Origin: Clostridia bacterium
GTDB lineage: Bacteria > Bacillota_A > Clostridia > Oscillospirales > CAG-272
NCBI GenBank assembly: GCA_017626655.1
Contig: JAGAIH010000392.1
Coordinates: 1 to 8,188, forward strand
DNA: 8,188 nucleotides
Direction of reading: 5' to 3'
Part shown: piece by piece, positions 1 through 5,562 of the stretch
Position numbering within the stretch: position 1 is the stretch's first letter
Layout: each line of letters starts with the position of its first letter
Made by a program: the position numbers and the translations under genes
Notes under the pieces: model-generated
Database searches by the model: none
What the model saw: the letters and a program-made list of their open reading frames with translations, nothing else
Told to the model about the DNA's origin: nothing

Positions 1-207
1 CAAAATGCATTGATGCAGTTTGAAAATTTGAGCTGTATGAACCGAGACCCGTAACCTTCTTAGAAACCCCCGCGGGGGCCCCTCACCCCACTCTGTTATT
101 TGGAGAACGGGGGGAACTAACCCACCGATAAACCCAAATTTGAAATGCTGTCCGGATCGCTATTCTGCGATATACGAAAGCCCTGTCACGCCGTGACAGG
201 GCTTTTT
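1..207 (+). ncRNA. candidate structured RNA or structured 3' UTR ending in an intrinsic terminator (5' end outside window)
   Basis: No credible protein gene lies here, and the stretch looks less GC-rich than the genes beside it. It folds well on the plus strand. Bases 15-30 can pair with 135-148 (GCA, TTT and AAATTTG against CAAATTT, AAA and TGC) with only a small internal mismatch. Both strands just inside that stem (about 31-60 and 117-134) are rich in A and C and have little to pair with, giving a large bubble. The tip is a GC-rich arm (67-114) with alternative C-run/G-run pairings. A small hairpin (156-160 with 167-171) and the terminator at 177-207 follow. A closing stem, open bubble and apical arm recall the overall shape of 6S RNA, but I cannot match its conserved bases, so this is a shape comparison only. 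It could equally be the 3' UTR of an upstream gene. The 5' end is not visible. Confidence 0.35.
177..207 (+). terminator. strong intrinsic terminator
   Basis: A perfect 11-bp stem, AGCCCTGTCAC (179-189) with GTGACAGGGCT (193-203), has a three-base loop (190-192) and sits in a T run (203-207). Flanking A and T bases can extend the stem to 177-205. The U-tract shows that it mainly stops plus-strand transcription entering from the left edge. Read on the minus strand it is followed only by a short TTT, so it may act weakly in both directions, about 36 bases past the stop of the minus-strand glycoside hydrolase gene. Confidence 0.85.
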
Positions 208-240
208 GCGTTATGTTTTGTCATGAAGCCGACCCGCGCT

Positions 241-2679
241 TCACTTTTGCCGCGTGCTTTCCATCATATTGATCTCGGCGGTCACGTCGCGGAGGGTGTT
301 GACGTGGGCTTTGATGCGCTCGGCCCGCTTTTTGTCGGGGCGGGTGATGAGGAAGACCGACTGCTCAGCGGGGACGAAGAGGCGGGTACGGGTGTAGATC
401 TCCCCGCGGTAGCGGACGTAGTGGGTGCCCAGGCGGCTGGTGCTGCCCGTGTGGGGATCCCAGCGGTCGAAGAAGTGGATGCCGCGGAGGTAGACGGTAT
501 CGCCGTAGTCGCGGTCGGTGGTGTTGGCGAAGAAGTAGATGTCCAGCTCACCTCTCTGCTTGTGGATGCGGGAGATCATGCCGCCGCCGGGGACGAAATC
601 TCCCAGGCCCAGGCGGAGGAACTCGTTATGGGGATTGTTGAAGGCGCCGATGCACTCGAAGCGGGGCATCTCGGGCATATACATATCCAGGGGAACACGG
701 AAGGACTGGAGGGCATTGTTGAGCATGATGCAGTCGGTCAGGGCGGTGCCGTCGGCGGCGGTGCGGTGGGCGGGGAGGTAGTAGGCCTCGCCGCCCCGCT
801 CGTTGGAGTTGTAGAAGGACTCCTTGATGATACCGGGGTTCAGGGCCTCGTCGCCGAAGATATGGCGGGCAATGGCGCGGACCTCACGGTCGTTGGGGGT
901 GCCGTAGTCGAACATACCCATGAAGTCGTTGGGGTCGGACTGCTCGTCCTCCGCGCGGTACTCAAAGGCCATCCTGGGCAAGGCTCCCGTGGCGATGACC
1001 TTACCGCCCTCGTCGTAGAACTTCTTCACCAGGCGGAGGTTCTCCAGGCTGACCATATCTGCCCCGGGGAGGATGAGGATGCGGAACTTCTGGGTCTGGA
1101 AGGGATTCTTCAGGTAGAGAATGCCGTCCTCGGCGGAGCAGATGGAGTTGACCGTCTCGGGATGGAGGAGGGTGATGTCCTGGCCTACGTAGGTGGAGAT
1201 CGTGTTCAGCACCGTCATGTAGTTGCAGGAGAAGGGGGTGCTGGGGTACTCGAAGCCCGAGGCGGGGGTCTCGTAGAGGTAGACCTTGTCGTGGAGGGCG
1301 TAGATGGGGTAGAGCATGGCGATGTCGTTGACACGGCTACCGCCGCGAAGGAGGGCTTGGGTACGGGCCACGTAGGCCGAGAAGGTGTACTTGCCCTCCC
1401 TTCCCAGCACGTCCATGCGGAAGCGGTCGGAGGGGCGGCGGCGGGTCTCTCCCTCGATGGTCTGGCTGCCCCAATGGGCGATGAGGAGGTTGGCGCCGTG
1501 ACCGAAGGCGTTCATGGCGTCCTTGTAGGTGATGTTGGTGGTGAGCTTGCTGTAGTCACGGAACAGCTCGCAGGAGACGTACTTACTGCCGTAGTTGTCG
1601 GCGGCGGAGGCGGCCAGATGGGTGGAGTTCATGCCGTAGAGGTAGGCCTTCTCCTGGACCGCGCAGGGGGAGTAGACGCTGTTGCCCAGGGCATCTCCCA
1701 GCAGCCAGGAGCAGGCGGGGAGCTTGGGCTCGGCCATGGAGGTCACCACGTGGAGACCTCGGCGGTCCGCCGCCGCCTTGAGGGCGGCCAGAAGCCCCGA
1801 GCGAAGCATCTCGGCGCGGCAGGCCATGAACAGAGACTTGATGTGGGGGTCCCTCTCTCCGATGAAGTGGTAGAGGGCGGGGTAGTAGGGGGCGGGGTCG
1901 AAGCCGAAGCGCTTTTCAAAGACCTCGTTGAAGCTGTCGTCCCAGTTGCGGCGGTTGGGGGCGTGGAAGGCGATGTCGGACACGATGAGGTGGGTCACCG
2001 TGGTCCCCATGGCCTGCTGGGTGCGCTCCCCCAGGCGGGTGAAGAGGGCCTTCAGAAAGTCGGCGCAGGCGTCGTAGGAGAGGATGTTGCAGGTATGGAT
2101 GGGGGGCTCGCCGTATTGGGGCTCGTCGGTGCAGAGGTACTCCTCCACCGTCCAGTTTCCGTCGGGGACGGTATAGGACAGGAAGCCGTCCTTGATATAG
2201 GGACGGAGGTCGATCATGTCGGTATGCTCGTCGTCGTAGGCCATGACCGACATGGGGGTACCCTTGCGGAGCTGGAGGTAGAGCTTCTCCCCGGGATCGC
2301 AGTAGTACTCGCGGCGGATGAGGGTGCGGGTCCTGGTGTGTCCCACGAACTCGGCGGCAGGGGAGAGGTAGAAGGACTGCTCCACCACAGGCTCCAGGTG
2401 GAGCCCGATCCGCATATTCCTCCTGGCGGCGGCGGCGGTCAGTACCTCGTAGAACTCCACCACACGGTCGAGCAGCTCGGCGGAGGGCTGTATCCCCCGA
2501 GGCAGGCGGGGAACGATACAGGCGATGCCGTTCTGGGCGCACTTCTCCACGTATTTCTCCACCGACTCCTTGGGGATGGGGAAGGTGGGGAGGTCGTAGA
2601 CCAAAAACAGGCGGTGCTTGCTCTTGAGGTTGCGGAAGGCCATCTTGGCGCGGCTGTACTTAAGAGGAAGTTGGTTCAT
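241..2679 (-). CDS. glycoside hydrolase-like protein (GH106/alpha-L-rhamnosidase-like architecture), cytoplasmic
   Basis: The protein has 812 residues and no signal peptide or membrane segment, so it should act in the cytoplasm on imported oligosaccharides. Residues about 20-400 look like a TIM barrel. They include WDDSFNEVFEKRFGFD (246-261) and a CELF segment (370-373) followed by KDAMNAFGHGANLLIAHW (386-403); E371 is a candidate acidic catalytic residue. Residues about 448-570 (VNDIAMLYP, then ILILPGADMVS and GGKVIATGALP) resemble the Rossmann/glutamine-amidotransferase-like domain that follows the barrel in GH42- and GH106-type enzymes. Residues about 710-780 (ELDIYFFANTTDRDYGDTVY, then RWDPHTGS and PAEQSVFLI) match the C-terminal beta-sandwich pattern of large rhamnosidase-like hydrolases. 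The start is supported by GAGGTG at 2685-2690, five bases before the ATG. Family placement is by motif memory: the sugar specificity, and even catalytic activity, are uncertain. No transporter or other sugar gene lies beside it here. Confidence 0.75.
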   Translation of the reverse strand: MNQLPLKYSRAKMAFRNLKSKHRLFLVYDLPTFPIPKESVEKYVEKCAQNGIACIVPRLPRGIQPSAELLDRVVEFYEVLTAAAARRNMRIGLHLEPVVEQSFYLSPAAEFVGHTRTRTLIRREYYCDPGEKLYLQLRKGTPMSVMAYDDEHTDMIDLRPYIKDGFLSYTVPDGNWTVEEYLCTDEPQYGEPPIHTCNILSYDACADFLKALFTRLGERTQQAMGTTVTHLIVSDIAFHAPNRRNWDDSFNEVFEKRFGFDPAPYYPALYHFIGERDPHIKSLFMACRAEMLRSGLLAALKAAADRRGLHVVTSMAEPKLPACSWLLGDALGNSVYSPCAVQEKAYLYGMNSTHLAASAADNYGSKYVSCELFRDYSKLTTNITYKDAMNAFGHGANLLIAHWGSQTIEGETRRRPSDRFRMDVLGREGKYTFSAYVARTQALLRGGSRVNDIAMLYPIYALHDKVYLYETPASGFEYPSTPFSCNYMTVLNTISTYVGQDITLLHPETVNSICSAEDGILYLKNPFQTQKFRILILPGADMVSLENLRLVKKFYDEGGKVIATGALPRMAFEYRAEDEQSDPNDFMGMFDYGTPNDREVRAIARHIFGDEALNPGIIKESFYNSNERGGEAYYLPAHRTAADGTALTDCIMLNNALQSFRVPLDMYMPEMPRFECIGAFNNPHNEFLRLGLGDFVPGGGMISRIHKQRGELDIYFFANTTDRDYGDTVYLRGIHFFDRWDPHTGSTSRLGTHYVRYRGEIYTRTRLFVPAEQSVFLITRPDKKRAERIKAHVNTLRDVTAEINMMESTRQK

Positions 2680-2729
2680 GGTGACACCTCACAGGGTAAG
2701 ATTCAAGGGGGTGAAAAGTGAAATATGGG

Positions 2730-2758
2730 TTGAAAATACGGCGGGAGTGTGGTATAAT
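2730..2758 (+). promoter_or_regulatory. sigma-A/sigma-70 promoter with extended -10
   Basis: TTGAAA (2730-2735) and a perfect TATAAT (2753-2758) are separated by exactly 17 bases, with TGG directly before the -10 (2750-2752) forming an extended -10. Transcription should begin near 2765 and give a short leader of about 35 bases to the acetyltransferase gene. It is the best promoter in the window and lies in the divergent gap between the hydrolase and the acetyltransferase. I see no comparable promoter for the minus-strand hydrolase. Confidence 0.85.
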
Positions 2759-2800
2759 AGCGGTAGAACCGTAAGAAAACCGCCGAAAGGAGACTGTGTC

Positions 2801-3799
2801 ATGGCCGAAATCCGCAGACTGACCGATATGGAGGCCGCTTTTGATTTCTACCACACCTACAGTGTGGCGTTTCCTCAAAACGAGAGACCTACCGACGGCT
2901 ATCCCTCCGCCCTGGGGCTGATGCCCGTGTCGCGAGGAACCGTTGAATACTGGTTTGGCGGAGATGATCGCATTACCTTCGGCGCCTATGAGGGCGACCG
3001 CTTGGTGGGCATTGCATCGGGGAATATCGCTCCCGCGCGGAAGGCAGGGTACCTGTCCTACCTCTGCGTGGCGCCCGACCGCCGCCGCAAGGGGATCGCC
3101 ACCGCCCTGTGCGACCGCCTGGAGGAGGCTCTGGCGGCTGACCCTGTGGTGGAGAAGCTGGAGGCGGTATTCTACAACCCCGTACAGCTTCCGTGGTACA
3201 TTCCCCATGGGAACGGAGATTATCACCCCTGCCTGCCCGGCGTGGACAAGTCCTCGGGGCTGTATCTTTTCCTAAAGAATCGGGGCTGGCGGGATTTCGC
3301 CACCCAGAACTGCTACTACCGCCGCATGGCGGACTACGCGGACAAGCCCGGTATCGCGGCCACCCGTGAGCGGTTGCTCTCGGAGGGGATCGAGCTGACC
3401 CTGTACGATCCCGAGAAGCATCACGGCCTCCCCGAGCTGTTTGATAATATCAACAACCCCGGCTGGAAGGCCCACGTGCTGGCGCGGCTGGATCTCCCCA
3501 TCGTGGTGGCGGTGGACCGCAACGCCGACGGCCTGGTGGTGGGCTATACGGGGCCTCTGTCGGTGGTGGGCACCCCCGGGCGGGGGAACTTCTGCGGCAT
3601 CGGGGTCCGCACCGAGTACCGCGGGCGGGGCATCGGCAAGCCCGTGTTCTGCGAGATGTGCGCCCGTCACCGTGACGGCGGGGCGGATTTCATGTCCCTC
3701 TACACGGGGGAGGACAATCCCGCCCGCAACATCTACGAGTCGGCGGGGTTCCGCATCGTGCGGAGCTTTTCGGATATGCGGAAGGTATTGAAGAAGTAA
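2801..3799 (+). CDS. tandem-domain GNAT family N-acetyltransferase
   Basis: This 332-residue protein appears to contain two GNAT folds. In the N-terminal half, YLSYLCVAPDRRRKGIATAL (84-103) is the motif A region, with the RxxGxA acetyl-CoA pyrophosphate loop at 95-100. In the C-terminal half, GIGVRTEYRGRGIG (266-279) is a second, more canonical RxxGxG loop, followed by the typical NPARNIYESAGFR segment (306-318). GNAT enzymes transfer the acetyl group of acetyl-CoA to an amine; the tandem layout resembles mycothiol synthase-like enzymes, but the substrate cannot be read from sequence. The middle part (PWYIPHGNGDYHPCLPGVD, 131-149) is probably substrate-facing. The start at 2801 is chosen because AAAGGAG (2786-2792) sits eight bases upstream and the promoter at 2730-2758 precedes it; a longer in-frame extension upstream would cross the promoter. 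It is cytoplasmic, with a structured element downstream before the SDR gene. Confidence 0.88.
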   Translation: MAEIRRLTDMEAAFDFYHTYSVAFPQNERPTDGYPSALGLMPVSRGTVEYWFGGDDRITFGAYEGDRLVGIASGNIAPARKAGYLSYLCVAPDRRRKGIATALCDRLEEALAADPVVEKLEAVFYNPVQLPWYIPHGNGDYHPCLPGVDKSSGLYLFLKNRGWRDFATQNCYYRRMADYADKPGIAATRERLLSEGIELTLYDPEKHHGLPELFDNINNPGWKAHVLARLDLPIVVAVDRNADGLVVGYTGPLSVVGTPGRGNFCGIGVRTEYRGRGIGKPVFCEMCARHRDGGADFMSLYTGEDNPARNIYESAGFRIVRSFSDMRKVLKK

Positions 3800-3806
3800 G
3801 AGAACG

Positions 3807-3823
3807 CCAGGGCGCTGCCCTGG
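3807..3823. repeat. short GC-rich hairpin at the left edge of an intergenic structured element
   Basis: CCAGGGC (3807-3813) and GCCCTGG (3817-3823) form a perfect 7-bp stem with a three-base loop, seven bases after the acetyltransferase stop codon. There is no T run after it, so it is not a classical intrinsic terminator, though it could protect or attenuate the transcript. It leads directly into the larger inverted repeat at 3829-3905 and probably belongs to the same element. Confidence 0.7.
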
Positions 3824-3828
3824 ACCCG

Positions 3829-3905
3829 CTTAAACCCTTCTTGAAAGCCTCCTCGCTTTCGCTCGGTGCAAATTCGCCTATGGCGAAGTTTGCGAAGGGT
3901 TTAAG
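3829..3905. repeat. branched inverted-repeat element (12-bp perfect arms enclosing two hairpins)
   Basis: CTTAAACCCTTC (3829-3840) and GAAGGGTTTAAG (3894-3905) are perfect inverted repeats. Between them sit two further stems. The first is GAAAGC (3843-3848) with GCTTTC (3855-3860), with a six-base loop. The second is GCAAATTCGCC (3868-3878) with GGCGAA-G-TTTGC (3882-3893), with one bulged G and loop TAT. The whole can form a three-way junction. It fills most of the gap between the acetyltransferase and the SDR gene. From memory, motifs like the GGGCGCTGCCCTGGACCC at its left edge are scattered between genes in many Clostridia, so I read it as an interspersed intergenic repeat. That is unverified; it could also be a terminator or attenuator. 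Confidence 0.65.
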
Positions 3906-3945
3906 AATCCCAAGAACTTTCAAAAAAGGAATTAGGAATTAAGAT

Positions 3946-4665
3946 ATGAGACGAGTATTGATCAGCGGCGGTTCCCGCGGTATCGGCCGCGCCATCGTGG
4001 AGGCTTTTTCAAAGAATGGTGACCGCGTGGCGTTCATTTACCGCACCCGTGACGAGGAGGCCGCCAAGGTGGCGCAGGCTACGGGCGCGGTGGCCATCAA
4101 GGCGGACGTGAGCGATCCCGATGAAGTACGCCGCGCCATCACCGAGGCCGAGGCCGCTCTGGGCGGCACCATCGACGTGCTGGTCAACAACGCCGCGATC
4201 TCCTGGATCGGGCAGATGCAGGATATGAGCGACGAAGAGTGGCGCAGGGTGCTGGACACCAACCTGTCGGGGGCGTTCTATCTGTCCCGTGGGGTCGTGA
4301 GCGGTATGGTACGGAACCACTACGGGCGCATCATCAACATCGGCTCCATGTGGGGCAAGGTGGGCGCGTCCTGTGAGGTGGCGTACTCGGCCACCAAGGC
4401 TGGCTTGCGCGGTCTGACCATGGCCATGGCCAAGGAGTTCGGGCCCTCGGGCATTACCGTCAACTGCGTGGAGCCGGGCTTTATCGCCACCGAGATGAAC
4501 GCCGCCATTGATGAAGGATCCAAGCAGGCACTCTGCGACGAGACCCCCCTGGGGCGCATGGGTACCCCCGAGGAGGTGGCGGCCGCCGTGGTGTTTCTGG
4601 CATCCGACGCGGCGGGGTTCGTGACGGGTCAGGTCATCGGCGTGGACGGCGGGCTGGCGGTGTGA
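3946..4665 (+). CDS. short-chain dehydrogenase/reductase (SDR), classical FabG-like
   Basis: The length of 239 residues is typical of a classical SDR. The nucleotide-binding glycine motif is SGGSRGIG (7-14), followed by the NNAA structural motif (81-84), N106, the catalytic serine S134, and YSATK with catalytic Y147 and K151, so the tetrad is complete. PGFIATEM (177-184) and the GQVIGVDGG end (228-236) are typical of FabG-type enzymes. Arginines R11 and R33 near the cofactor ribose suggest NADPH. It therefore likely reduces a keto group, possibly 3-oxoacyl-ACP or another small ketone. With no fatty-acid synthesis genes nearby, calling it fabG would be over-precise. The start is supported by AGGA (3934-3937) eight bases upstream. 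A membrane-anchored protein gene follows after 38 bases, so co-transcription with it is likely. Confidence 0.92.
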   Translation: MRRVLISGGSRGIGRAIVEAFSKNGDRVAFIYRTRDEEAAKVAQATGAVAIKADVSDPDEVRRAITEAEAALGGTIDVLVNNAAISWIGQMQDMSDEEWRRVLDTNLSGAFYLSRGVVSGMVRNHYGRIINIGSMWGKVGASCEVAYSATKAGLRGLTMAMAKEFGPSGITVNCVEPGFIATEMNAAIDEGSKQALCDETPLGRMGTPEEVAAAVVFLASDAAGFVTGQVIGVDGGLAV

Positions 4666-4691
4666 GCGGGATCCTGTTCTGAAATGCTTTC

Positions 4692-4698
4692 AAGGAGG
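4692..4698 (+). promoter_or_regulatory. consensus Shine-Dalgarno AAGGAGG
   Basis: AAGGAGG lies five bases before the ATG at 4704 and fixes the start of the membrane-anchored protein. It is the strongest ribosome binding site in the window. Confidence 0.85.
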
Positions 4699-4703
4699 AT
4701 ACT

Positions 4704-5465
4704 ATGGAAAAAGCAACGAAAAAAGCGAAAGCATGGATCATTATCCTGATCTGTGCCGTGGCGGCGGTCTTGGTGGCCGTTCCTATCGTGCGAGCCCGTT
4801 TTTACTACGGCGACGTGCCTGTTTTCATGGGGAATCCCGGAATGCAACAGCTGATCTATCACGGCAGCGACATTGTGATGCTGCCGGAGAAGCGGGAGAA
4901 CATACATGCCACGTTGGCTTATGCTACGTACAATGGGAACACCTATGTGGGAGACCAACGTATGGGTTGGTATTTTGACGATGATAAGATGCAATACGCC
5001 GGACAAATACACCGGAGACTCATCCTGCATTTGTATCAAAACTATGACGTTTACGTGTCCGCAAATGTTGTGACCGAAGACGGGACTCCCATCTTTTTGT
5101 CTTGCGGAGGTGGTGATACGCCGCCATTCTACTACGTACTGGAGGGCTACGAGGCACCCGATCTCATGACCTCGGAGCTGAGGATCGAGTTGAAGGCCGG
5201 GGGGAACAAATGGAGCCTTCCCGATACCGTGACGCTTGGGGATATCGTCGATCTCCAAGGCAGGGTCCCCTATAGCGATGACATGCAGGTGATCTGCTCA
5301 ATGACCTTGATCTCGGCAGAATACGACTTTATGTGTGATTGGTTCAGCGTGTGTCTGTGGGGAGAGCAGTATTATTTTTACTATGGGCCGGATGAGCTTT
5401 ACCCCATCACTTCGGAGGGGCTGATCGAATACCTGGGTCAAATAGAGAAACAGCAAGCCGTTTGA
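4704..5465 (+). CDS. membrane-anchored protein of unknown function (single N-terminal TM)
   Basis: I do not recognise a family for this 253-residue protein. The N-terminus is a short lysine-rich segment (residues 1-9) followed by a hydrophobic helix (11-29, WIIILICAVAAVLVAVPIV) and then arginines. It is either an uncleaved signal anchor leaving about 220 residues outside the membrane or, less likely, a cleaved signal peptide; there is no lipobox. The outer part is rich in tyrosine and other aromatics and in acidic residues, alternates hydrophobic and polar stretches consistent with beta strands, and has four cysteines (134, 198, 211, 217) that could form disulfides. No catalytic motif is apparent. 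Its codons look more AT-rich than those of its neighbours (for example the TATTATTTTTACTATGG stretch around 5370). It sits 38 bases after the SDR gene and ends just before a terminator. Being real is well supported by the ribosome binding site and the terminator. Confidence 0.8.
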   Translation: MEKATKKAKAWIIILICAVAAVLVAVPIVRARFYYGDVPVFMGNPGMQQLIYHGSDIVMLPEKRENIHATLAYATYNGNTYVGDQRMGWYFDDDKMQYAGQIHRRLILHLYQNYDVYVSANVVTEDGTPIFLSCGGGDTPPFYYVLEGYEAPDLMTSELRIELKAGGNKWSLPDTVTLGDIVDLQGRVPYSDDMQVICSMTLISAEYDFMCDWFSVCLWGEQYYFYYGPDELYPITSEGLIEYLGQIEKQQAV

Positions 5466-5469
5466 TTTC

Positions 5470-5497
5470 AGCCGCACCTTCGGGTGCGGCTGTTTTT
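5470..5497 (+). terminator. intrinsic terminator with UUCG tetraloop
   Basis: AGCCGCACC (5470-5478) and GGTGCGGCT (5483-5491) form a perfect 9-bp stem closed by the very stable C(TTCG)G tetraloop, followed by GTTTTT (5492-5497). It lies five bases after the stop codon of the membrane-anchored protein gene and ends the plus-strand unit that starts with the SDR or acetyltransferase gene. Confidence 0.92.
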
Positions 5498-5519
5498 GAG
5501 TTCGTAGAAGTTTTGAAAG

Positions 5520-5553
5520 TCCCCTAACCGTGGGTATGGTCGGGGGATTTTTT
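5520..5553 (+). terminator. second, tandem plus-strand intrinsic terminator
   Basis: TCCCCTAACC (5520-5529) pairs with GGTCGGGGGA (5538-5547) with one mismatch and one G-T pair, loop 5530-5537, followed by six T (5548-5553). The T run is on the plus strand, so it backs up the terminator at 5470-5497 just before the convergent minus-strand aminotransferase. On the minus strand the tail after the stem is only weakly U-rich, so termination of the aminotransferase transcript here is possible but less certain. Confidence 0.7.
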
Positions 5554-5562
5554 GTGAGAAGC

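Noticed and set aside
1..54. C-terminal end of a plus-strand protein (open frame to a TAA at 52-54)
   Set aside because: Only 17 codons, AT-rich codons unlike the rest of the window, no recognisable ending, and the same bases take part in the RNA stem 15-30/135-148. Not excluded, since upstream sequence is missing.
145..2721. An 858-codon open frame on the plus strand antisense to the glycoside hydrolase gene
   Set aside because: Its translation is a low-complexity run of Val, Gly, Ala, Glu and His with no motifs, and it has no ribosome binding site. It is the mirror of GC-rich codons in the real minus-strand gene, which has clear domains.
2680..2730. A minus-strand promoter for the glycoside hydrolase
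   Set aside because: TTGAAT (rc of 2701-2706) has no matching -10 at a suitable distance before the ATG, and the AT-rich patches give no good pair of boxes.
2618..2800. A longer in-frame N-terminus for the GNAT protein
   Set aside because: It would cross the promoter at 2730-2758 and overlap the divergent hydrolase start; the ATG at 2801 has a well-spaced ribosome binding site and begins the conserved domain.
3880..3915. A promoter for the SDR gene (TTTGCG around 3889 with TTTAAG/AAGAAT boxes)
   Set aside because: Both boxes are poor matches and lie within the inverted-repeat arm; read-through from the acetyltransferase promoter is as likely.
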